A stretch of 62,153 bases of DNA from JAHITU01 sp964486155 (GTDB taxonomy: Bacteria > Patescibacteriota > Minisyncoccia > Phycocordibacterales > UBA12079), in NCBI GenBank assembly GCA_964486155.1, contig CAZAKQ010000002.1, positions 1-62,153 on the forward strand. Direction: 5' to 3'. Positions 17,553 through 25,756 of the stretch are shown here, piece by piece. Positions within the stretch are counted from its first letter, which is position 1. The number at the start of each line of letters is the position of its first letter. Under the pieces are notes generated by a model. That model had not been told where the DNA came from. It saw only the letters and a list, made by a program, of their open reading frames with translations, and did no database searches. The position numbers and the translations under genes were made by a program.

Positions 17553-18644
17553 CTAATATTTTAATATTTGAACTAAATTATCTAGAGTTTTTTCTATAGA
17601 AAATTGCTTAGATTTATTAAAAGCATTTTGAGTTATCTTTTTTCTAAATTCATCATTCCCTAGAATCTTTATTATCGCACTTAATATTTGCTCTTTGTTA
17701 TTAGGCTTAATTAAAATTCCATCCATATTATCCTGAATTAATTCAGGATTACCTCCAATGTTGGTTGTAATAATTGGAACTTTTAACTTAGCTACTTCAA
17801 TTAATTGATGAGCAAAACCTTCATATTGTGTATTTAAGATAAAAATATTAACTTTTTTAATTAATTTTAAAACTTTTTCTCTCTCCAATTTACCTATTAA
17901 AAAAACTTTGTCTTTTAAATCTAAAATTTTAATTATTTTCTCTAGTTCTTCTCGTTGTGGGCCTTCTCCTACTATTTTCAATTTCAAATTAGGATAATAT
18001 TTTAGAATTTCAGGCATACTTTTAATCAAAACATCAAAACCTTTCCAAGGAACTAATCTCCCTACCGACAATAGCACTTTTTTATCACTTGGGGGTAGCA
18101 CCCCCAAGTCTTTAGAAAGTTCTATTCCGTTATAGATTACTTTAATTTTTTCTGACTCTATTCCCCAATTTTCAATTATTCCCTTAAAATATTTACTTGG
18201 TACTATTATAGACTCAGCAGTAGAAGCTACTTTTTTTTGAATCTTTTTTAAAATTTTAACTTTCCAATTATATTTACTATATTCTAAACAAAAATCATCT
18301 AAATTATCTTTAACTCCAAATCTCTGCACTCCTTGTTCCCAAGCATAGTCTCCAGCCACCCGTATTAAAAATCTTTTTTTTAAAATCTTATTAGCCAACA
18401 TAGTTGGTAAACCTACACTTACAGGATCTTGGGCATAAATAATATCTACTCTCTTAGATCTTTTTAAAATTTTGAAGAAATAAACAAAATGCCTAATTAT
18501 TTTAGGTAAATAACGCACTTCTCCAAAAGGCAAAACCTCCACTTTTATTCCTCTTTCTGGTAATTTATCAAAAAGCAACTTTGAGTAAGTTGCAGGTCCT
18601 CCAATATCTGGCGGATATATCCCTGTAGTAATTAATATTTTCAT
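17553..18644 (-). CDS. GT4-family glycosyltransferase
   Basis: A 363-residue GT-B enzyme beginning MKILITTGIYPPDIGGPATY, the usual start of this family. It has VLLSVGRLVPWKGFDVLIKS at the domain junction and TQYEGFAHQLIEVAKLKVPI at the donor site. It probably acts in the same glycan pathway as its neighbours. The TGGTATAAT box at 18651-18659 lies 6 nt before the ATG, so a leaderless transcript is expected. Confidence 0.88.
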   Translation of the reverse strand: MKILITTGIYPPDIGGPATYSKLLFDKLPERGIKVEVLPFGEVRYLPKIIRHFVYFFKILKRSKRVDIIYAQDPVSVGLPTMLANKILKKRFLIRVAGDYAWEQGVQRFGVKDNLDDFCLEYSKYNWKVKILKKIQKKVASTAESIIVPSKYFKGIIENWGIESEKIKVIYNGIELSKDLGVLPPSDKKVLLSVGRLVPWKGFDVLIKSMPEILKYYPNLKLKIVGEGPQREELEKIIKILDLKDKVFLIGKLEREKVLKLIKKVNIFILNTQYEGFAHQLIEVAKLKVPIITTNIGGNPELIQDNMDGILIKPNNKEQILSAIIKILGNDEFRKKITQNAFNKSKQFSIEKTLDNLVQILKY

Positions 18645-18650
18645 CTCTCT

Positions 18651-18659
18651 ATTATACCA
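18651..18659 (-). promoter_or_regulatory. Extended -10, leaderless start for 17553-18644
   Basis: TGGTATAAT on the minus strand, 6 nt before the ATG. Confidence 0.65.
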
Positions 18660-18703
18660 AAAAAGCCTTAAATTATAAGTGATATTATGCTAAACTGAGT
18701 TTT

Positions 18704-18807
18704 ATGAATCCCGTTAGATATTGTAACTTTTTTCACAAATAACGGAATTTTAAATTTAGGTAAACTACAATATGCAAAAAGAAAGAAAAAAAATCTCTAA
18801 CGGGATG
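18704..18807 (+). repeat. CCCGTTAGAGAT start-codon element, copy B
   Basis: ATGAATCCCGTTAGAT (18704) and AATCTCTAACGGGATG (ending 18807) are the inverted ends. The interior shares AACGGAATT...AAATTTA with the other copies. The terminal ATG starts the gene at 18805. Confidence 0.82.
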
Positions 18808-19350
18808 AAAATTATTATTACAGCGCCACTTTTTCCTCCTGAAATCACAATTGGATCCATCTATATAAAAAAATTAGCTCAAACTTTAAAAGAAGTTGAC
18901 TTCAAAATTCAAGTCTTAACATATTCTATATTTCCTGAAAAGATAAATGGGGTTAAAATAACCAAAGTAAACAAACAATTACCTTTACCAATTCGTTTAA
19001 TAGTTTTTACTTTTAAATTATGGAAACTAGCAAGAAAAAATGATGTTATTTTTTCTCAAAACGGAGCTTCTGTAGAGTTTCCAATCTTTCTAATGTCAAA
19101 ATTAATTAAAAAACCTTACATCATATATATTAGTGATAAAAAAGCTTTTAATTATACTAAAGATAAAATCCTGTTAAATTATATTCAAAGAAAAACTTTT
19201 AAAAAAGCGTTCCAAATAATCAAAGATATTCCTGATCCAAAACCAGAAGTAACTCCTTTTGATAATAAAATTAAAGATAAGATAAACTTATATAAAAATT
19301 CATGGGAAAAACATATTAAATATATAAAAAAAATCTTAAAAAATGCCTAA
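18805..19350 (+). CDS. Truncated glycosyltransferase-like protein (GT-B N-terminal domain only)
   Basis: About 181 residues matching the acceptor-side domain of GT4 enzymes (MKIIITAPLFPPEITIGSIY). It stops before the donor-binding domain: the GR..KG junction motif and E-x7-E residues are absent. It is either an orphan half-enzyme or a decayed gene. The frame is open further upstream (to 18772), but the family start is the ATG at 18805, which is the end of the inverted-repeat element. It overlaps the next gene by 8 bp, so the two are probably cotranslated. Confidence 0.75.
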   Translation: MKIIITAPLFPPEITIGSIYIKKLAQTLKEVDFKIQVLTYSIFPEKINGVKITKVNKQLPLPIRLIVFTFKLWKLARKNDVIFSQNGASVEFPIFLMSKLIKKPYIIYISDKKAFNYTKDKILLNYIQRKTFKKAFQIIKDIPDPKPEVTPFDNKIKDKINLYKNSWEKHIKYIKKILKNA

Positions 19351-20431
19351 AGAATTAAATCTAAAAAAAGAACTAGAAATAATTAAACCTATTTTAAAAA
19401 AATTAGGATATTCTTTAGATTCAAAACAACCTCATATTCAAGGAGAAAAATTATTAATGCAAGCAGTTACTACTACCAGTGGAAGAAAACTTATTTTACT
19501 AGGAAAAGATTTACAAACTAACAAAAAAGTAGTTATTAAAATAACTAATGATCCAAAAGGTAAAGAAGAAATCCAAGATGAGCATAAATATAGAAATGCT
19601 TTAAAAAATATTATTTTTTCATATAAAAAATTCCATTCACCAAAAACTATTCTTTTAACTCAAAAAGAAAATTATTTAATATCAATCCAAGCTTTTATAA
19701 ATAAAGAACAAAATTTTATTGATCTTCCTTTAGAAACACAATTTAATTTAGCTTTACAAGGTTTCAAAACTCAAGAAGGAGCTCATGCTATTACTTATGG
19801 TCATCTCAAAAAAATAACTAAAATATTTGGAAAAGTCGATTCTTCTTGGTATTTAAAGTCTTTTAAAAACTTTCAAAAAAACATAAAAAAAACTTTACCT
19901 CAGCATGATAACTTACATTCTCTATTAGAAAAAGGAATCTTGGAACTTAAAAAAAACAAACAAACTATTGAACAATATTGTAATTTTTTAACTCATACTG
20001 ATTTCGTTCCTCATAATTTTAGAGTAATTGAAAATAAAATTTATCTTTTAGATCATTCCTCCATCAGATTCGGCAATAAATACGAAAGCTGGGCTCGTTT
20101 CCTTAATTTTATGACCTTATATAATCGTCCACTGGAAGATGCTTTAATTTTTTACATAAAAAATAACCGCACCCAAGAGGAACAATTATCTTTAAAACTT
20201 ATGCGTATTTTTCGTTTAGGAGAAATTATTTGGTATTACACTAATTTACTTTCTAAAACATCTGGAGATTTACATACCTTAACCCAAGCTAGAATAAAAT
20301 TATGGACTCTAGTCTTAAAAACTACTCTGCAAAATAAATCAATATCAGAAAAAAAGATACTTGAATACGAAACACTTCGCGATTCCCTACGAAGTATTGA
20401 AGAAAAAGAAAGGCAAAAAGATTTGCATTAA
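19343..20431 (+). CDS. APH/choline-kinase-like phosphotransferase
   Basis: A 362-residue kinase-fold protein. The catalytic loop reads HTDFVPHNFRV (Brenner-type HxDxxxxN, about residues 215-225) followed by IYLLDHSS in place of the usual IDFE/IDWE metal-binding segment, with D kept. KKVVIKITNDP near residue 72 provides the ATP-binding lysine. Substrates could be a sugar, choline or a lipid-linked intermediate; the glycan context favours a sugar. It overlaps the truncated glycosyltransferase gene by 8 bp and converges on the HD gene. Confidence 0.7.
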   Translation: MPKELNLKKELEIIKPILKKLGYSLDSKQPHIQGEKLLMQAVTTTSGRKLILLGKDLQTNKKVVIKITNDPKGKEEIQDEHKYRNALKNIIFSYKKFHSPKTILLTQKENYLISIQAFINKEQNFIDLPLETQFNLALQGFKTQEGAHAITYGHLKKITKIFGKVDSSWYLKSFKNFQKNIKKTLPQHDNLHSLLEKGILELKKNKQTIEQYCNFLTHTDFVPHNFRVIENKIYLLDHSSIRFGNKYESWARFLNFMTLYNRPLEDALIFYIKNNRTQEEQLSLKLMRIFRLGEIIWYYTNLLSKTSGDLHTLTQARIKLWTLVLKTTLQNKSISEKKILEYETLRDSLRSIEEKERQKDLH

Positions 20432-20452
20432 AACATTTATTTTAATATAAAA

Positions 20453-20992
20453 TTAATCTAATTTTTTCATTTCTTCTATTAAAGATTCATATTTATCAAT
20501 TAAAGGATGTTCCCATGATTTTTTTAATGATTGCAATACTAGTTCTTCGAACCATATCTTTTTATCTTTACCACGATTAAATTTTTTCCACAAATCACTT
20601 CCTAATCTTTTATGAGCTTCTATTATGTTTTCAGCATTGTGAATTTTATCTGATACAATAACAGCTTTAGCTTCCATTGAAATATTTTCAATTGATTTAG
20701 CATATTTTTCTTTTATAGCTTCCCAATCCAAACTATCATCATGAGTTACTTCAGAAACGATGTTTACTATATTCTCTCCTAACTCTTGGGCTAAATTATG
20801 TCGTGAAGTATCAGAGTCTTCTAATACGTCATGCACTAACCCAGCAGCGATAACTTCATCTGAAAAACCATTTTGTGCTAATTTATTAGCTACCATAAAC
20901 GGATGGATGATGTAAGGAAAATCTTCATCTTTTCGCCTTTGATCTTTATGTTTAATAATAGCTATACGAGCCGCTTTTTCTATAATATTCAT
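20453..20992 (-). CDS. HD-domain hydrolase (small alarmone hydrolase-like)
   Basis: A 179-residue stand-alone HD domain resembling the hydrolase half of RelA/SpoT (HKDQRRKDEDFPYIIHPF, then GLVHDVLEDSD and VIVSDKIHNAENI). All metal-binding His/Asp positions are visible. The likely reaction is removal of pyrophosphate from (p)ppGpp, as in MESH1-type enzymes, though other nucleotides are possible. It adds a second alarmone enzyme to the window besides Rel. The start is 8 bp after the stop of the upstream glycosyltransferase gene, so the two are probably cotranscribed. Confidence 0.83.
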   Translation of the reverse strand: MNIIEKAARIAIIKHKDQRRKDEDFPYIIHPFMVANKLAQNGFSDEVIAAGLVHDVLEDSDTSRHNLAQELGENIVNIVSEVTHDDSLDWEAIKEKYAKSIENISMEAKAVIVSDKIHNAENIIEAHKRLGSDLWKKFNRGKDKKIWFEELVLQSLKKSWEHPLIDKYESLIEEMKKLD

Positions 20993-20999
20993 AATTTTA

Positions 21000-22175
21000 T
21001 TATTTAGTTACTTTATCAAATACTTTTTCTTTCATATCTACCGCGATCATATCCCAATTAAATTTCCTTAATACCATAGCTCGGGCATCTTCTGTTATAC
21101 GCGCTACTTTTTCAGAGTTAGCCAAAATATCTTTAACAGCTTCAACAATTTGCTCAGGACTATCTACATCAACCACCCAACCTGTTTCTGTTTCTTCTGG
21201 ATTATGTTTTTTATCAAATAAAAATTCTTTAATACCTCCCACCCGAGTTGAAATAACAGGTAATTTAGTAGCCATTGCTGAAAGAAAAGCATTTCCCAAT
21301 CCTTCTGAACGACTTGGTCCTACAAAGATATCCGAAACTTTTCGATAATTTGAAACTACCGAACGATCCACCATCCCTGTAAAAATAACTCTGTGTTCTA
21401 ATTCTAACTCTTTAACTAAATCTTTCAACATTTTTTCTTCATCACCTCCTCCCACAGCCAAAAATTTAACATTTTCAGGTAACATTTTCAAAGCTTGAAT
21501 AGTAATATTAGCGGCTTTTTGATAAACCAAACGGGCAGTATTTACTAAAAATATATCTCCTTCTTTTTTTCCTAATTCTTTTTTAAGATTTTCAATTACT
21601 TGATCATCAAAATCAGCTGCTACATCTCGAGGGTTAGCTCCATTATAGATCTTTACAATTTCTCCTTTATAACCTCTTTTTTCAGGCCACTCTCCTAAAT
21701 AACTTGAAATTACTTGAATTATTGAAGCAGTTCTAAAACCTAAATCTAAAAGTGGGACAAAAGGTTTAATAAATAATCTTTTAAAAACTTTATCATAAGG
21801 ATCTCCATCTTGAAGAGTTAAAATATGAGGAATTCGAGAACCAAAAATTCTCATTAAAGCCACAGGAAAAAGCATATAAGTCATCATTGACCAAATAGCA
21901 TCAAATTTATGTTTTTTATTTAAGCTAAAAGCTTTCAATACAGCCAAAGGAATAAACATTATTTTAGAAAGATATAGGGATCCAAAATCAATTCTATAAA
22001 CATTTATATTCCCTAATTTTTCATTTCTAGGAAGAGATTTATCAAATAACATTGTTATCATATGAAATTCAATCTCATTTGGATTGATACGATCTGTTAT
22101 TTCCTTTATAGCCCCTTCAGCCCCACTAACATTAACTGGGTAATAAGAAAGTGAAAATATTAATATTTTTTTCAT
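21000..22175 (-). CDS. GT4-family glycosyltransferase
   Basis: A 391-residue GT-B enzyme. The N-terminus MKKILIFSLSYYPVNVSGAE has the usual glycine-rich start. The donor domain shows VNTARLVYQKAANITIQAL, FLAVGGGDEEKML and SRSEGLGNAFLSAMATKLPV. It is followed by the HD hydrolase after 7 bp. A terminator (22234-22264) belonging to the upstream Nudix gene separates the two units. Confidence 0.88.
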   Translation of the reverse strand: MKKILIFSLSYYPVNVSGAEGAIKEITDRINPNEIEFHMITMLFDKSLPRNEKLGNINVYRIDFGSLYLSKIMFIPLAVLKAFSLNKKHKFDAIWSMMTYMLFPVALMRIFGSRIPHILTLQDGDPYDKVFKRLFIKPFVPLLDLGFRTASIIQVISSYLGEWPEKRGYKGEIVKIYNGANPRDVAADFDDQVIENLKKELGKKEGDIFLVNTARLVYQKAANITIQALKMLPENVKFLAVGGGDEEKMLKDLVKELELEHRVIFTGMVDRSVVSNYRKVSDIFVGPSRSEGLGNAFLSAMATKLPVISTRVGGIKEFLFDKKHNPEETETGWVVDVDSPEQIVEAVKDILANSEKVARITEDARAMVLRKFNWDMIAVDMKEKVFDKVTK

Positions 22176-22233
22176 TTTATATTTGAAGTTAATTTATAAT
22201 TATATTTAAGTCTATCAGATTTTTGAATAAAAA

Positions 22234-22264
22234 AAAGGTGCTGTATCTCCAATACAACACCTTT
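22234..22264 (-). terminator. Strong intrinsic terminator after Nudix gene
   Basis: Stem AAAGGTG / CACCTTT with an inner GTAT/ATAC pairing, followed on the minus strand by a run of eight T residues. Confidence 0.85.
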
Positions 22265-22277
22265 ACAACTGTCAACG

Positions 22278-22997
22278 TCAAATAAAAAATTCCGGATGAC
22301 AACAAAAAAAGATAAACCACGCTGAATTTGCTGTACACATACGATAAACAGCTCCTTTTTCATCTTTTCCTTCAACCACCCGCTGACGAAGCTCTTGCGC
22401 TGTTATATATTCAGCAGAAAAAATCGGTTCATTTCGGTCTTCTTGTAAATCTTGAATCTTTTCAAGATCAACTTCTACAAACAATAAATCAGACCATGTT
22501 GCTACAAATGTAGGATTTGGATTATGCCAAGGATAATTAGGTCTTTCAATTCCTAAAACAACACTTGCCCCCGATTCTTCAAATGTTTCACGCGAAGCTC
22601 CTTTTTCAACAGACTCATACTTTGTAACAAAATCTTTACCAATAATCCGTTCTAAAAAGCCCATCACAATTTGACCAAACATTACAGGAGTATGATTATT
22701 TCCAGAGTTCTCTGGATCATCTGAATGAGGTCGGGGTTGTCGAATGACAGCTAGACGAATTACATCTTCTTTATCACGTCCCCAAACAACACAATTTACA
22801 TTTGGAGCTTCCCGATAAATTGGCCTGTCAAAAACAGGGTCTCCTTTTTTATCTACTACAATGGCAGATTCTACAGATCCAAAAGGTGATTCTGCTTTCC
22901 AATCCTGATCGGTTACACTTAATTTCCATCTACGAGGGTGTTTAGAAAATTCTTTGCTAACTTTTTTCAATTCATTAAACTTCTTTGTCGCAGTCAT
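22278..22997 (-). CDS. Nudix hydrolase
   Basis: A 239-residue protein with a Nudix box, KGASRETFEESGA (about residues 120-132, REx2EExG core), followed by a typical beta strand. Nudix enzymes hydrolyse nucleoside diphosphates linked to another moiety; the substrate cannot be told from sequence. Codon use looks a little richer in GC than the neighbours, which may indicate later acquisition. The start is supported by GGGAG about 8 nt before the ATG, unlike the mostly leaderless neighbours. It ends in TGA, evidence that UGA is a normal stop here. Confidence 0.82.
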   Translation of the reverse strand: MTATKKFNELKKVSKEFSKHPRRWKLSVTDQDWKAESPFGSVESAIVVDKKGDPVFDRPIYREAPNVNCVVWGRDKEDVIRLAVIRQPRPHSDDPENSGNNHTPVMFGQIVMGFLERIIGKDFVTKYESVEKGASRETFEESGASVVLGIERPNYPWHNPNPTFVATWSDLLFVEVDLEKIQDLQEDRNEPIFSAEYITAQELRQRVVEGKDEKGAVYRMCTANSAWFIFFCCHPEFFI

Positions 22998-23097
22998 TAT
23001 TCTCTCCCTTTTTTAAAAATTTATTTTTTAAATATTTGTAAAAAACAAAAAATACCACTATTGTAAATAGTAACACAAAATACATTAAAAGTAAAGG

Positions 23098-23979
23098 TTA
23101 TTTATTTTGTTCTTTAATAGCTTTTATATAATTTTCTAAGGTTTTGGTTTGTTTCCAACCCAAAGCTTTAATTTTTTTAGAATCAATTACTGACATAGAA
23201 CGACTTGTTTTAGTTTGTGGTAACATTTCAATTTTCCCCCCAAACATATCAGCTATATCTAATAAAGAGTAATTCTCTGAGGCACTAATTCCAAAACCGT
23301 CTCCCTCTCCTTTTTCTCCTACTAACAAAATTCCATTTACTGTATCGTCAATATGAGTAAATGAACGAGTTTGAGTTCCTGGTTTTCTTACCAAAAGAGG
23401 TTCTTTTCTTAAATATTTTTGTTTAAAAGATTCAATAACTGTTCCATATTTTTCGAAAGCTCTTTCTCCTACTCCGTAAACATTATAGAAGTAAGCAATT
23501 ACATAAGATAAATTATACCAACGTCCATAGTTAATAATTGTTTCTGTATTAACTGCTTTTGCTAATGTATAAGGAGCTAAATCTCTTCCTGTGGTTCCAT
23601 CTTCACGAGCTCCTACTGATTTTGTAGAAGATCCTGCATACACTAACTTACAACCAATTTTTCTCCAAAATTCTAATACAGCTAAAGTTCCTATTTTATT
23701 CAAATCCCAAACTAATTCTGGTTCATCTAGAGAAGCAGCTACTCGAGAATATTCTCCTAAATGATAAATAATATCTGGTTTAACAGTAATTAGTTTTGCT
23801 ATATCTTTAGTGTGCCCTTCTATATATTCTGCTCCTTCTATATGATTGTCTTTTGAACCAGTAAAATAATTATCAAGTGAAATCACCTGATTATTTTCAT
23901 CTTTAACTAATTCTTCTATTAAATGAGAACCAATAAATCCAGCTCCTCCCGTTACTAATATTATTTTTTTATTTTCCAT
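23098..23979 (-). CDS. NAD-dependent epimerase/dehydratase (extended SDR, GalE-like)
   Basis: NDP-sugar epimerase-type enzyme of about 293 residues. It has the NAD-binding VTGGAGFIGSHLIEE at the N-terminus, YAGSSTKSVG for the catalytic Ser/Thr, and AKAVNTETIINYGRWY. The canonical YxxxK is partly altered: APYTLAKAVNTE is the corresponding stretch (Y and K present as YTLAK). It would supply activated sugars to the glycosyltransferases. The frame extends to 24018, but the ATG at 23979 gives the family start MENKKIILVTGGAG and has AAAGAA upstream. Confidence 0.83.
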   Translation of the reverse strand: MENKKIILVTGGAGFIGSHLIEELVKDENNQVISLDNYFTGSKDNHIEGAEYIEGHTKDIAKLITVKPDIIYHLGEYSRVAASLDEPELVWDLNKIGTLAVLEFWRKIGCKLVYAGSSTKSVGAREDGTTGRDLAPYTLAKAVNTETIINYGRWYNLSYVIAYFYNVYGVGERAFEKYGTVIESFKQKYLRKEPLLVRKPGTQTRSFTHIDDTVNGILLVGEKGEGDGFGISASENYSLLDIADMFGGKIEMLPQTKTSRSMSVIDSKKIKALGWKQTKTLENYIKAIKEQNK

Positions 23980-24056
23980 GTTCTTTATTGTAACAAAATA
24001 AATAGTTAATTCAATCAAATTCTAACACCCCATCCGTTAAAACTAAAAAATTCTAC

Positions 24057-24098
24057 TAGTCCAATTAACTGAACTAATTTACTCCATTTAAATGGAAT
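24057..24098. repeat. Palindromes of the TCCANTTAANTGGA family
   Basis: An imperfect copy of the TrpR1-type site, TAGTCCAATTAACTGAACTA (24057-24076, two mismatches between arms), is followed by TCCATTTAAATGGA (24083-24096). Confidence 0.65.
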
Positions 24099-24172
24099 AT
24101 TTGAATTACTTATAATTATTAATTAACCTTTTTACCTTACAAATACAAAATAATCCAAAAATTAAACACAGC

Positions 24173-24212
24173 TCAATTAGATTATTCCAATTAATTGGAA
24201 TAATCTAATTGA
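24173..24212. repeat. Perfect 40-bp palindrome
   Basis: Symmetric about CCAATTAATTGG with no loop. It is followed on the plus strand by ATTTTTTC and lies beyond the 3' end of the LTD gene. Confidence 0.85.
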
Positions 24213-24228
24213 ATTTTTTCCAAACCAG

Positions 24229-24258
24229 AGACGAAAAGCTTTAGCTTTTCGTCTCTTT
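24229..24258 (-). terminator. Hairpin after LTD/PKD gene
   Basis: Stem AGAGACGAAAAGCT / AGCTTTTCGTCTCT with a 2-nt loop, about 30 bp beyond the stop codon of the minus-strand gene. The T-tract is weak. Confidence 0.55.
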
Positions 24259-24286
24259 AACGTTTAATCCACATTAATTTTAGCGT

Positions 24287-25756
24287 CTATTCTTTATGAT
24301 TTTCTGAATCTAATTTTGTAGTATAACTCATTCCTACTACGGCGACTAAAACAATTCCTCCTAACACAAAACTCCATTTATTTATAGGAAATTTAAAACC
24401 TTCTTCTTTTTTAGCTTCTCCATTGTCATTCATAATCTCGGAAGGTTCAACCTCCCGAGATTTACTAATTGTGGCAATTTGATTATTTGAGATATTTTCA
24501 ATCTTATCTACTGGTTTTTCTACTGAATATAAAACAGGAACTTTTGGAACTACTTCAACTTCTTCTTTAATAAAGCTAGAGACTTCATTTTTTATATTTG
24601 AATTTTCTTTTTTTTCAAAATTAAAAGCTAATATACCATTTGGATAAAGTAATTGAACAATTGAATTTTCTTTTGGTAATAAACCGCTAACACTATAAGG
24701 TAATTTTAAGTAACTCTTTGGGAGTAAAATAGTGTTTTTAGGCAAAGTAAAATAATTATTATCTACTCTCAAACGCCACCAAGATAAATTAATTTCATAT
24801 TTAGAAGAATTATAAAGCTCTATAAAATTATCATTAAAATCTATTTTAACATTAGAAATAATTATTTCTGAAGGAATTACTTCTATTTTTAATTTATCAC
24901 TAGTAGAATATTCTCCTGAAATAACTTCTAATACAAGCATATATTTACCTGGATAAGCATAATTATGTAAAACACTTTGTCCTTTTCCTTTAGTTCCATC
25001 TCCAAACGACCATTGATAAAGAGCGTTTTCCAAAATTTCATTTTCCAAACCAAGAGCTTTTCCTGAAAAAGTAAAATCAGCTCCAACAATAGGTAAATAT
25101 TCTAAAGAATCAATTTTAGCCTTTATATTTACTTCAATAAATACTGGATTTGTACTTTGAGAAGAAGTAGGTGTAGGTTCTTGTATTTTTTCAAATACAG
25201 ATCCTTCTTCATTTTCAATATTTTCTATAAAGTTAATTTTTCCTAAACTAGGACTAGAAGATATCCACTCTCCAGAAATTTTTTGTAATGATTTTCCATC
25301 TCCATTAGCTCCCCAATCAGACAAATAATCAACAGAATCAATATCTATTAAATCTAAGTTTCTTATAACTAAAAGTTCGCCTGAGTTTTTTAAAGAAAAA
25401 GATGTATCTAAAATCAATCCTGCAAAATTTGGATTATCTCCATAAAATTTATCAGGATTATCTACTAAAATTGCATAATCTCCTCCAGACAAAATAGTAT
25501 TTCCTCCTTCTGATATAGATTTTATTTTATGATTGGTTTCTGCTTCATATAATTTCCACTTACTCAAGTCAACATCACTAGTTCCTGAGTTATAGACTTC
25601 TATCCACTCTCTTCCGCTATCACTCCCTATCTCTAAATCATACATTATTTCAGTAATTTCTATTTGAGCTAAAAGCAAATTAACTGGATAAAATAAAAAA
25701 CAAAAAACGACTGTTATTAGTCGTTTTTTATTTAATTTTAAAAACAATTTAAACAT
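24287..25756 (-). CDS. Surface protein with two lamin-tail domains and a PKD domain
   Basis: A 489-residue secreted, membrane-anchored protein. In order: signal peptide (1-30), LTD domain (about 31-165; EWIEVYNSGTSDVDLSKWKL), PKD domain (about 215-290; YQWSFGDGTKGKGQS), second LTD-like domain (about 298-375; FIELYNSSKYEINLSWWRLR), a low-complexity linker and a C-terminal transmembrane helix (about 460-480). Such proteins are common on CPR cell surfaces and probably bind glycans or other proteins. Its start overlaps the VirB4-like stop by 8 bp, and a terminator hairpin lies within its first codons (25702-25729). It ends in TAG. Confidence 0.82.
   Translation of the reverse strand: MFKLFLKLNKKRLITVVFCFLFYPVNLLLAQIEITEIMYDLEIGSDSGREWIEVYNSGTSDVDLSKWKLYEAETNHKIKSISEGGNTILSGGDYAILVDNPDKFYGDNPNFAGLILDTSFSLKNSGELLVIRNLDLIDIDSVDYLSDWGANGDGKSLQKISGEWISSSPSLGKINFIENIENEEGSVFEKIQEPTPTSSQSTNPVFIEVNIKAKIDSLEYLPIVGADFTFSGKALGLENEILENALYQWSFGDGTKGKGQSVLHNYAYPGKYMLVLEVISGEYSTSDKLKIEVIPSEIIISNVKIDFNDNFIELYNSSKYEINLSWWRLRVDNNYFTLPKNTILLPKSYLKLPYSVSGLLPKENSIVQLLYPNGILAFNFEKKENSNIKNEVSSFIKEEVEVVPKVPVLYSVEKPVDKIENISNNQIATISKSREVEPSEIMNDNGEAKKEEGFKFPINKWSFVLGGIVLVAVVGMSYTTKLDSENHKE
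25702..25729 (-). terminator. Intrinsic terminator inside the 5' coding region of the LTD gene
   Basis: Stem AAAAAACGACT / AGTCGTTTTTT with a 6-nt loop, followed on the minus strand by GTTTTTTATTTT. It lies 27-54 bp inside the LTD gene, encoding part of the signal peptide. Confidence 0.75.

Noticed and set aside
22172..22375. Minus-strand ORF overlapping the Nudix 3' end
   Set aside because: It spans the Nudix terminator and is out of frame with the real gene; no start signal.
24173..24212. Terminal repeats of an insertion sequence
   Set aside because: The palindrome is a single continuous inverted repeat with no transposase or second end nearby.
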